61,729 nucleotides of DNA from Basidiobolus meristosporus CBS 931.73 (lineage: Eukaryota; Basidiobolomycota; Basidiobolomycetes; Basidiobolales; Basidiobolaceae): NCBI GenBank assembly GCA_002104905.1, contig MCFE01000528.1:1-61729 (forward strand). The letters run 5' to 3'. Positions 34,337 through 44,774 of this stretch are shown in pieces. Below the pieces are notes generated by a model that searched no databases, was not told the origin of the DNA, and saw only the letters and a list, made by a program, of their open reading frames with translations. The position numbers and the translations under genes were made by a program. The first letter of the stretch is position 1. Each line of letters starts with the position of its first letter.

Positions 34337-34686
34337 TGTTGTAAGAGTCTTGGAGATATTGGAAGTGATTTGGAGAACAAGTAGATTATGTGGTTTGCAC
34401 TTGATGATTTATTGAATGTAAAAGTAGTATTTATACTTTTACCTGGTCTTTGCATTACAAACCTGTAGAATAGGTAAGGGAAGGTCCCAAGAGCATGTGT
34501 GCAAAGTTTGGGGCTGTTTGGACAACTTTGAGAATTTTCATGTTCTGGGTACCTGGTATTTTTGGTGAAAATATTCTAAGTAAATCCCAACAAGGAATTT
34601 GGTCAGTATTCTCTAGGATTTGAGGGTAATGATCTAAGTGACTAAGTTAGGTGAATATTTAGGTGGAATTACAAATTTTTACAACA
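34337..34686 (-). repeat. Copia LTR in reverse orientation
   Basis: The reverse complement of the about 350-base copia LTR also present at 38307-38653. It has tgttgtaagag at one edge and tttttacaaca at the other (TGTTGT...ACAACA ends). It is followed on its outer side (34283-34336) by the reversed primer-site region and first codons of gag. Confidence 0.85.
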
Positions 34687-34728
34687 GTTCTCCTAATCAC
34701 TTCCAATATCTCCAAGACTCTTACAACA

Positions 34729-34745
34729 GGTTATGAGCCCCAAGC
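34729..34745 (+). promoter_or_regulatory. Copia-type primer binding site
   Basis: ggttatgagccccaagc directly follows the LTR end ttacaaca. It closely resembles the ggttatgggcccag site of Drosophila copia, which is primed by an internal half of initiator methionine tRNA (established for copia). Use of the same primer here is an inference. Confidence 0.6.
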
Positions 34746-37700
34746 TGTCACTCTCTGCAATGTCTACTACTGCTACTACTGGAATTTTCTCCTCTGCTCA
34801 AAAATTGGATGGATCTAACTACCAAGTGTGGAAGGTGAAGATGACAATGCTGCTACAAGAAAGAGGCCTTTGGGATATTGTCATGGGAGAAGAATTCCCT
34901 CCTAAAAACATGGGAGAAGAAGCTTTAAAGCACCAGAAGAAAGAACAAAGTGCCTTTAACTGCATTTGCCTTAATGTGAAAGACAAGTTGCTAATTCAAT
35001 GCTCACAAGCAAAAACAGCAAAGAATGCCTGGAAGGCATTAGAAGACACCTACCAGTCATGTTCAGCTGCTAAGAAAATGTATCTAAGACAAAAATTCTT
35101 TGCTACAAAGGCGCTGTCACAAGAAGAAATGAAAAATCTAATTTACAGAATTACCCTACTGGTAGATGAGATGGAATCAGTGGGTGCACCAACTACTGAT
35201 GAGGATGTGATATTTACTAGCCCTAGAGTCCAGAGCTGAAGATTTGGCCTTAAATTACGTATATGGAAGGCTCCCAGATGAAGAATTTAGAAAATCAAGC
35301 GTCAATAGGAAGGAAGAAAAAAATGCTTTAATAAGCAATGATAACCAACCAAGGAGGTACCCAACACCCTACAAAGGCACCAGCAACCTGTTATACAACT
35401 ACTGCTCTCTGTAAGCAAGGCCACAGCAGAAGGATTCAGTTTCAGCTTTGAAAATTCCGGATGCAAGATCACTGATCAAATAGTGCCCATATTGCTTTGG
35501 GTATCAGACATCAAAATCTATACATGTTGACTTATATTCCATCATATTTGGAGGCCAACATAAGTAACTTAGATGAAGAAACACCAATGCTTTGGCACAG
35601 GAGATTTGGACATCAATTTTGATTATTTGCACAAAATGATCAAAGATCAGCTAATTTCTGGAGTAAAAATTGATCCCCCAGCTAATTTGGAGCACTGTGA
35701 AGCCTGCATATATGGCAAACAAGCCAGACAGCCGTTCAAGAGCTCTGGGTTGATCAAAACTCAGGGAAAATTAGATCTAATTCACTCAGATCTGTGTGGA
35801 CCTATGCAAAATTTATCCTTAGGTGGGATGAAGTATTTAATCACTTTCATTGATGATTATACAAGATAAACATGGGTCTACTTCATGGAGAGAAAGGAAG
35901 AAGCTCTGTCTAAGTCCAGGGAGTTTAAAGCCATGGTGCAGAGAGAAACTGGTGAAAAAATCAAGAAAATACGCTGCAACAATAGTAGAGAATATCCCTC
36001 AAAACTCTTCATCTACTTCAGCAGAAATTCATGGGATAAAGCAAGAGACTGCTGTACTATACTCCCCACAGCAAAATGAAGTAGCAGAATGTGCTAACAG
36101 ATCAATAATTGATATGGCAAGATCTATGATCCATGATCAAAAATTATCCTATGACTTTTGAGCAGAATCAATTGCCACTGCTGTATATCTTAAAAATTGG
36201 AGTTATAGCAGGATACTTTGTGGTCCTACTCCATTTGAAGCATGGTATGGGTACAGACCAAGTGCAGAACATCTAAGAATATTTAGGTATACAGCATATG
36301 CCAAGAAACTGACCGGAAATCAGGCAAAATTTGAGCCAAAAATTGTAAAATGCATATTTTTGGGTTACTGCAATGTGAGTAAAGCATACAGACTCTGCAA
36401 TATCAAAGCAAAGAAGCTAATCAAGTCCAGTGATGTGTTGTTTGATGCAAATTCAAAATTTTCACAAATAATGACATCAGATGATGACAAAAAACTGATC
36501 TTAAGTCCATCAATTGTCAGCACTGAATCAGAGCAAAACAATGAAATTTTTTCACTCCATAGGGCTCTGCAACCGTTGTTCAGCCAGAGTTTGAGCCCAG
36601 GAATATCACAGAAGTGATCATTCCAGTATCAAATGCCTGGAGATCCAATTGGACAAGAAATAGCTCAAATTACTTTATCAATGAGGGTACAAACTTAGCT
36701 TATGCCTATTCAGTCCATATTGATGAGCCCCAGACTGTAAAAGAGGCCCTAAGTAGCCCTCAGACAAAGTTTTGGAGATCTGCAATGACTGAGGAATATC
36801 AGGCCCTGATGGAAAATCAAACTTGGGACTTGGTCAAATTACCAATCAACCAAAAATCAATTGGATGCAGATAGGTCTTCAAGACAACAAACAAGACTAA
36901 TTGTACAATTGAAAGATACAAAGCAAGACTTGTGGCCAAAGGATACTTTCAAACAAAAGGACTTGACTATACTGAGACCTTTGCACTGGTAGCCAAGTTT
37001 AATTCCATCAGACTAATATTGGCTATTGCAGCCAAATATGAGTTTTTATTCATCAAATGGATGTAAAAGCTGCATCTTTAAATGGAGAGCTTGATGAAAA
37101 TGTGTATATGGACCAGTCAGATGGATTTGTTGACCAAAGATAACCCCCATTTGGTCTGTGAGCTTAAAAAGTCACTATATGGTCTCAGACAATCACCACA
37201 AGCCTGGAATTGCAAGATAGATTCTTATTTGGAATCTTTGAGTTTCAAAAGGAGCAATGCTGCCTATAGTATAAGCTGTAAGCCAGATAGAGCAAATTCA
37301 GTTCTATTAGCGCTATATGTGGATGATCTTATTATAGCCGCCAATAACCTAGAAACATTGGAAGAGACTAAATTCAGCCTATCTAAGGAGTTCAAGATGT
37401 CGGATCTAGGAGAACTTAGTTACTACTTTGGGAATAAGTTCTCCATAGACAGAAGTACCCAGACAATTCCCCTAAGCCAATCCAAGTATATTCAAGATAT
37501 ACTAAAGAAGTCCAAATGGAAGACTGTAAACCGGCAGCTACCCCAATGGAGACAAACCTTAAAATGGTCAAAACTCAACCAAATCAAAAGAGCTTGGTGC
37601 CATCTGAAAGCCCTAACTTTCCTTATCAATCTATAGTTGGCAGTCTGATGTATATTATGCTTGGACCACGTCCAGATATCTAATATTCAGTGGGAGTTGT

Positions 37701-38295
37701 CAGCCAACATAATCAGAATTATGAATCAGATCATATTGCAGCAGTTAAGCGGATTTTTAGATACCTAAAAGAAACAGCTGATATCTGATTAAGATACACT
37801 TATAAGGATGCAGAGCAGGATCTTGTGGGATACTCTGATGCTGATTGGGGACAAAATTTGAAAGACAGAAGATCTACCACAGAATACACCTTTCTTTACT
37901 GTGAAGGAGCAATTTCATGGAATTCAAGAAAGCAACCAACCATAGCACTTTCTACCACAGAGGCAGAGTACATGGCAGCCTGTGGAGCTACAAAAGAAGC
38001 AATGTGGTTAAGAAAGCTTTTTACAGAGTTAGGCCTATGTCAAAAAATGCCTATTCCTTTATTTCAAGATAATCAAGGATGTATACAACTAGGTAGAAAT
38101 CCAACTTTTCATGCTAGAACTAAGCACATAGACATTAGACATCATTTCATACGTGAAGCTATAGAGAATAACTTAGTTTGCTTAGTTTACTGTCCTACAG
38201 ATGAAATGATTGCGGACATATTTACCAAACCATTAGCTAGAGACAAGTTTGAATATCTTAGGTCAAAATTAGGACTAGTCAGTATGAGCATTTAG
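34733..38295 (+). pseudogene. Broken copia gag-pol of copy A
   Basis: Gag begins MSPKLSLSAMS (34733) with the copia-type N-terminal block LDGSNYQVWKVKM and stops early at 35239 after a small deletion. The GAG-pre-integrase motif MLWHRRFGH-like region and the integrase start (LIHSDLCGPM, ITFIDDYTR) lie at 35575-35870. Reverse transcriptase with an intact YVDD box (ALYVDDLIIAANN) is at 37082-37640. RNase H and the C-terminus (VGYSDADWGQN, STTEAEYMAA, TKHIDIRHHF, IADIFTKPL) are at 37825-38295. The pieces lie in different frames, separated by stops. The RNase H part is the best preserved. Confidence 0.9.
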
Positions 38296-38306
38296 CTGAG
38301 TGGGAG

Positions 38307-38653
38307 TGTTGTAAAGCTTGTAATTCCACCTAAATATTCACCTAACTTAGTCACTTAGATCATTACCCTCAAATCCTAGAGAATACCAACCAAATTCCTT
38401 GTTGGAATTTACTTACAATATTTTCACCAAAATACCAGGTACCCAGAACATGAAAGTTCTCAAAGGTGTCCAAGCAGCCCCAAACTTTGCACACATGTTT
38501 TTGGACCTTTTTTAACCTATTCTACATGTTTGTAATGCCAAGACTATGTAAATGTATAAATACTACTTTTTCATTCAATTAATCATTAAGTGAGAACCAC
38601 ATAGTCTGCTTGTTCTTCCAAGCACTTGCAATATCTCCAAGACTCTTACAACA
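38307..38653 (+). repeat. Copia LTR shared by copies A and B
   Basis: 347 bases with TGTTGT...ACAACA ends. It contains a TATA-like tataaata (near 38556) followed by the 3'-terminal R/U5-like region. It is preceded by a purine tract and directly followed by internal gag sequence of copy B, so one LTR serves two neighbours. Confidence 0.85.
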
Positions 38654-41460
38654 AATTCTGCTACAACACACAGGCCTTTGGGATATTGTCATGGGAGAAG
38701 AATAACATCATAAAACATGGGAGAGGGAGTCTTAATGCACCGGAGGAAAGAACAAAGTGCTTTTAACTGCATTTGCCTTTGTTATATCCAAGAGAGAATT
38801 GTAGTAGAACTCTTGAATGATTTAACTGATCCCAATTGACAGCTAATACAGAATCTTAAAATTGTTAAGGGTGACAGAAATATTAGCAGAGAAGTTCAGG
38901 TCTAATCTTGGTCTTGTATGTAGTTGAGTTGGGCTATAAAGGCAACAGAGTTGGTTTACTATACAGGCTAGTCTTTGTGTTCTTGGGAATGCTAGATATG
39001 CTAGGCTTAATTGGAAACTAGAATAGAATTGCTGAATCTTAATTTTATTGAGACACACACTGAATCAAAAGGCTCAGTAATCTCTATTTATATTTTTCTG
39101 ATCAAGTTGAATTAGTAAGTGCCAAGAGACTGGACTGATTGAAATCTGTTGGGGTGTTGATAGGTGCATAAGATAAATGAAAAGTGCATCATTAATCAGC
39201 TGATGTCTTGGCAACCACTAAGTGGTAGGATGGATCTCAGATGACTAATCCTTTGGAAAGGCTTAGCAGATCAGTTGAGGATATAATGACCACTTGAAAC
39301 TTGATCAGGTGACAGCTAAAAACAGTTTCTGAGAAGTGATAAAATAAACTATAACAGGGATTAGTTATGCTTGGGTTAGGGAAAAGTAGCTAGGGTACTA
39401 GATTTTCTAACAGAGTCAAATTGGCTAAGTTTTAAATAGTGATGCACAACAGCCTCAAAGTCAACTACAAATTGCCAATTTGATCCTCAAGATCAAAAGC
39501 AGCAAAGAATGCCTGGATGGCATTAGAAGACACCTACCAGTCATGTTCAGCTGCTAAGAAAATGTACCCTAGACAAGAATTTGTTACTACAAAGAAGCGG
39601 CCAGGAGAATAAATGAAAAATCTGACTGATAGAATTACTCCACTGGTGGAAGAGATTGAACCTGTTAATGTACCAACAACTGATGAGTATGTGATAGTTA
39701 GCATCCTGAATAGCCTGACAGACAAGCTACAGGGCCTTGTATAAGCCCTAGAATCCAGAACTGAATATTTGACCTTAAGTTACATAAACAGAAGGCTTCC
39801 AGAATAATAATTAAGAAAATCAAGTGCCAATAGGAAGGAAGAAGATTTTGCTTTAATAAGCAATGTTAGCCAGCAAAGGAAATGCCCTAAACCCTTCAAG
39901 GGTAACAGAAACCTGTTTTGCAACTACTACAAAAGCTAAGGACACATATCAGACCAGTGCTTCAAAAGGGAGAAAATTAGCAAAAGAAACTTGAGCATGG
40001 ATATACTGCAACAACCAAAGATAGACTATTCATAACTACACTGTATATGACCATAAACAAGGACTTTGAGATGCAGTATATTGACTCTGGAACATCTTAA
40101 CACTATACAAACCAAAACAAGCTTTTTACCTAATATTAAGAAATCCAATTTGGAAGGTTTTCATAGGTGAAAATAGAACACTTGATGCAGTTTGAGAAGG
40201 AACCATCTAGGTATGCTATAGAATCAGTGAAGGAAGTCAGACACCTACCCTGACAAAAGTACTTCATATACCAGAAATAGCCAAGAACCTACTATCTGTA
40301 AGCAAGGACACTGCCAAAGGACTCAGTTTCAGCTTTGACAATCTTGGACACTGGATCACTGATCAGAATGGTGCCTATATTGCTTTGGGTATCAGAGATT
40401 GGAATCTGAATAAGTTGACTTATAGTCCATCATATATGAAAGCTAATATAGGTTACTTAAGTTTAGAAACATCATGCTTTGGCACAGGAGGTTTGGACAC
40501 ATCAATTTTGCTAAATTTGAGCAAAATGATCATAGATCAGCTAGTTTCCAGAGTAAATACTGATCCCCCAGCTGATTGAAGCATTGTGAAGCCTGCACAT
40601 ATGAGAAGAAAGCCCAACAGCTGTTCAACAGCTCTAATTTAATCAAAACTAGGAAAAAATTAGAGCTGATTCACTCAGACCTGAGTGGACTTATAAAAAA
40701 TATATATCATTATGCTGGATGAACCATTAAATCACTTTTGTGGATATTTGTACAGGATACATATAGGCCTACTTCATGAAAAGAAAGGAAGAAGCTCAGT
40801 CTAAGTTAAGGGAGTTTAAAGCCATGGTGGAGAGAGAAACTGGTGAAAAAATCAAGAAAATATACTACAATGTTGGTGGAGAATATATCTCAAAGCTTTT
40901 CATCTAGTTCTTGAAAACTCTTGGGATAAAGCTAGAGACAACTGTACCATACCCCACACAGCAAAATGGAGTAGCAGAACATGCAAACAGATCAATAATT
41001 GATATGAGAGGAACCATGATCCATGATCAGAAATTATCCCATGTTTTTTAGTAGAATCAGTTGCAACAGCTGTGTGCCTTAAAAGTAGGAGCTATAACAG
41101 AACACTTTGTGATTGTACTCCATCTGAAGCCTGGTATTGATACAGACCAAGCACAGAACATCTAAGAATATTTGAGTTTACAGCATAAGCCAAGAAACTG
41201 CCCAGAAATTGGTCAAAATTTGAGCCAAAAAGTGTGAAATGCATATTTTAGGGCTACTGCAATGAGAGTAAGCCATACAGACTCTATAATACCAAAGCAA
41301 AGAAGCTAATCAAGTCCAAAGATGTGCTGTTTGATGAAAAATAAAAATACTCAACAAAAATGACATTGGATGATGCCAAAAATCAGATCCAAGTTCACCA
41401 ATTGTCAGGATTGAGTCAGAGCAAAACAATGCAATGCAGCCTATATCCTAAGTTTGAATT
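38654..41460 (+). mobile_element. Copia copy B, heavily decayed fragment
   Basis: After the shared LTR it enters gag internally (tttgggatattgtcatgggagaag), with the primer site and gag start missing. The 0.7-kb insert at 38780 interrupts it. Gag then resumes (39480) and, unlike copy A, retains the zinc-knuckle region (CNYYK.GHISDQCFK, near 39918-39965) and the protease active site (DSGTS.HYT, near 40080-40105). The integrase continues to about 41460 with many stops. It ends at an inverted fragment. Confidence 0.85.
38780..39477. mobile_element. Unidentified 0.7-kb insert in copia copy B
   Basis: 698 bases that interrupt the gag alignment between tgcctt and the resumed gcagcaaagaatgcctgg. It starts TGTTATATCC and ends AATTGCCA, with a TATA-like ctataaagg near 38935, which suggests a solo LTR of another element. 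No target duplication was found, and about 30 bases of gag are missing at the junction. No coding region was recognised. Confidence 0.45.
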
Positions 41461-41607
41461 TCCATAAGGGCCTGATATTCCTCAGTCATTGCAGATCTCC
41501 AAAACTTTGCCTGAGGGCTATTTGGTGCCTCTTTTACATTCTGGGGCTCATCAATATGGCCTGAATAGGCATAGGCTTAGTTTGTTCCCTCATTGATATA
41601 GTTGTTT
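41461..41607 (-). repeat. Inverted copia pol fragment between copies B and C
   Basis: The minus strand reads the same copia segment as 36650-36810 on the plus strand: the stretch before reverse transcriptase with NEGTNLAYAYS-like, EEYQALME-like words. It sits exactly where copy B stops and copy C starts, so it marks a rearrangement. Confidence 0.8.
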
Positions 41608-44211
41608 GAGTAAAAATTGATCCCCAAGCTAGTTTGGAGCACTGTGAGGCCTGCATGAATGGGAAACAAGCCAGACAACCATTTAAGAGCTAACTCACTC
41701 AGATCTGTGTGGACCTCTGCAGAATATATACTTAGGCTGGATAAAGTATTTAATCACTTCTACTGATGATTATACAAGAGACACATGGGTCTACTACATA
41801 GAGAGAAAGGAAGAAGCTCTATCTAAGTTCAGGTAGTTTAAAGCCATGGCGGAGATAGAAACTGGTGAAGAAATCAAGAAAATATGCTCTTACAATTGTA
41901 GAGAATATACCTCAAAATCCTTCATCAACTTCTGCAAAATTCATGGGATAAAGCAAGAGACTACTGTACCATACTCCCCACAGTAAAATGGAGTAGGAGA
42001 ATGTGCAAACAGATCAATAATGGATATGGCAAGATCTATGATCCATGCTCAAAGATTATCCCATGATTTTTGGGCAGAATCAGTTGCCACAGCTGCAAAC
42101 TCAAAATTGGAGTTATAACCAAATACTTTGCAATTTACTCCATTTGAAGCATGGTATGGATATAGACCAAGTGCAGAACAGCTCAGAATATTTGGGTATA
42201 CAGCATATGCCAAGAATTTGCATGAAAATAAGTCAAAATTTGAGCCAAAAAGTGTGAAATGCAAATTTTTGGGCTACTACAATGAGAGTGAAGCATACAT
42301 ACTCTACAATACCAAAGCAAAGATGCTGACTAAGTCCATGAATGGGATGTTTGATAAAAAAACCAAAATTTTCATACAAATGACAACAGGTGATGACAAA
42401 AATATGATCTCAAGTCTACCAATAGCCAGGATTGAAGCAGAGCAAAATAATAAAGACCTTTCACTCCAAAGGACCCTACAACCATGGTTCAGCCTAAATC
42501 ATTGCCCAAAAACATTCTAGATGTGATCATTCCAGTATCAAATGCCTGGATATATAACTGGACAAGAAATAACCCAAATTACTATATCAATGAGGGTTCA
42601 AACTTGGCCTATGCCTATGCAGACCATATCAATGAGCCCCAGAATGTGAAAGAGGCACTGAATAGCCCGCAGGCAAAGTTTTGGAGATCTGCAATTATTG
42701 AGGAATATCAGGCCCTTATGGAAAATCAAACTTGGGACTTAGTCAAATTACCAAACAACCCAAAATCAATTGGATGCAGATGGGTCTTCAAGACAACATA
42801 CAAGGCTAATTGTACAATCAAAAGTTGCAAAGCAATACTTATGGCCAAAGAATACTCTCAAACAAAAGGACTTGACTATATTGAGACCTTTGTGCTGGTA
42901 GGCAAGTTTAATTCCATCAGATTGGTACTGGCTGTTGCCACCAAATATACATTTTTTGTACATCAAGTGGATTTAACTGCTTCTTTGAATGGTGAACTTG
43001 ATGAGGACATGTATCAGCACCAGCTTGATGGGTTTGTTGTCCAAGATAACCCCCATTGGGTCTGCAGCTTAAAAAGTCTTTCTATGGACTCAAACAATCA
43101 CTATGAGCCTAGAATTGCAAAATAGGTTCTTTTTTGGAATCATTGAGTTTCAAGGAGAGTAATACTGACTATAGTTCATACTATAAGCCAGGTAGAGCAA
43201 ATCCAGTTCTATTAGCTCTATATGTGGATGATCCTATTTCAGCTGCCAATAACCTAGAAACATTAGAGGAGACTAAATCCAGCCTGTCTAAGGAGTTCAA
43301 GATGTCAGATCTAGGAGAACCTAGTTACTACTTAGGGATTAAGTTCTCCATAGACAGAAGTACCCATACTATCACCCTAAGCCAATCCAAGAGAATTCAG
43401 GATGAACTAAAGAAGTATCAAATGGAAGACTGTACACTGGCTGCTACCCCAATGAAGACAAACCTTAACTAGGTCAAAGCTCAACCAAATCGAGAGAGCT
43501 TGGTGCCATCTGAAAGCCCTGACTTTCCTTATAAGTCTAAAGTTGGCAGTCTAATGTATATTATGCATGGAACAGGTCCTAATATATCACATTCAGTGGT
43601 AGTTGTCAGCCAGCATAATCAGCACTATGGGTCTGATCATATTGCATCAGTTAAGCAGATTTTTAGATATCTGAAAGGAACCACTGATGTCTACGTAAGA
43701 TACACTTATAAGGATTCTGAACAGAATCTTGTGGGATACTCTGATGCTGATTGGGGACAAAATTTGGAGGATAGAAGATCCATTGCAGGATACACCTTTC
43801 TTTACTGCAAGGGATTAATTTCATGGAATTCAAGAAAGCAACAAACTGTAGCACTTTGTACCACAGAGGCAGAGTATATGGCAGCCTGTGAGGATACAAA
43901 AGAAGCAATGTGGTTACAGAAGCTTCTTACAGAGTTAGGCATATGTCAAAATATGCCTATTACTTTAAATCACAATAACCAAGGATGTATACATTAGGTA
44001 GATATCCAACTTTTCATGCTAGAAGTAAGCACATAGATATTAGATATCATTTCATATGTGAAGCTATAGAGTACAACATAGCTAATGTATCCTACGGTCC
44101 TACAGATGAAATGATTGCAGACATATTTACCAAACTATTGGCTAGAGACAAGCGCAAATATCTTAGGTCCAGATTAGGACCAGTCATTATGAGTGTTTAG
44201 ATGAGTGGGGG
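41608..44211 (+). mobile_element. Copia copy C, from integrase to RNase H
   Basis: It enters at the pre-integrase region (IDPQASLEHCEACMNG-like) and runs through the integrase, the spacer and the reverse transcriptase (42484-43472; the active-site box reads YVDDPIS instead of YVDDLII) to RNase H (43500-44200: VGYSDADWGQN, TTEAEYMAACE). Frames are longer than in copy B (213, 112 and 165 codons) but still interrupted, so it is a relic. A purine tract (gatgagtgggg) precedes its 3' LTR. Confidence 0.88.
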
Positions 44212-44774
44212 TGTTGTAGAAACTTGTAATACCACCTATATACTCATCAACCTTAGTCACTTGGATCATTACATTCAAATCCTTGGGAATACTGATCAAA
44301 TTCCTTGTTGGGATTTATTCAGAATATTTTTACCAAAATACCAGGCACCAAGAACATGAAAATTCTCAATGTTGTCCAAACAGCCCCAAACTTTGCACAC
44401 ATGCTCTTGAGACTATTCTGAGCCTATTCTATGTGCTTGCTATGCCAAGACTACTCAAAAGTATAAATACTATATTTGCATTCAATAAATAGACTTGTTA
44501 CATCACTCCAGCTGATCATAGTGCCCAATAGTACCATAGCATGCTAGATGGTGCCTGATTGTGCCACAGAGTGCCACATGGTGCCATACAGTGCCAATAT
44601 GGGATCAAAATTGACATGCATATGACCCTAAAATATCAAATTAATAACAAAATATAGAGCACTTTCTGGCACTATGATCAATGACACAATGGAACAAGTC
44701 TTATCATTAAGTGAAAGCCACAAAATCTGCTTGTTCTCCCAATCACTTCCAATATCTCCTAGACTTTTACAGCA
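44212..44774 (+). repeat. Copia LTR shared by copies C and D, split by a MITE
   Basis: Begins TGTTGTAGAAAC and ends TTTTACAGCA, followed at once by a primer site (ggttatgtgccc, 44775). Without the 211-base insert the LTR is about 352 bases, like the others. It serves as the 3' LTR of copy C and the 5' LTR of copy D. Confidence 0.85.
44491..44701. mobile_element. MITE-like insert with terminal inverted repeats
   Basis: 211 bases absent from the sister LTR at 38307. The ends are AGACTTGTT and AACAAGTCT. The inverted repeat can be extended imperfectly to about 35 bases, because both ends contain tgatcatagtgcc. The interior is rich in gtgcca/gtgcc repeats and has no coding capacity. The target duplication is unclear in the AT-rich flank. 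Confidence 0.65.

Larger units (their letters stand above)
34687..38653 (+). mobile_element. Ty1/copia retrotransposon copy A, degenerate
   Basis: It starts with only the last 42 bases of a 5' LTR (34687-34728), then a primer site (34729), gag, integrase, reverse transcriptase, RNase H, a purine tract (gagtgggag, ending at 38306) and a 3' LTR (38307-38653, 347 bases, TGTTGTAAAG...CTTACAACA). The order integrase before reverse transcriptase defines Ty1/copia (Pseudoviridae-type) elements. An internal deletion removes the end of gag, the zinc knuckle and the protease. Several stops and frameshifts break pol, so the copy is not autonomous. Confidence 0.93.
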
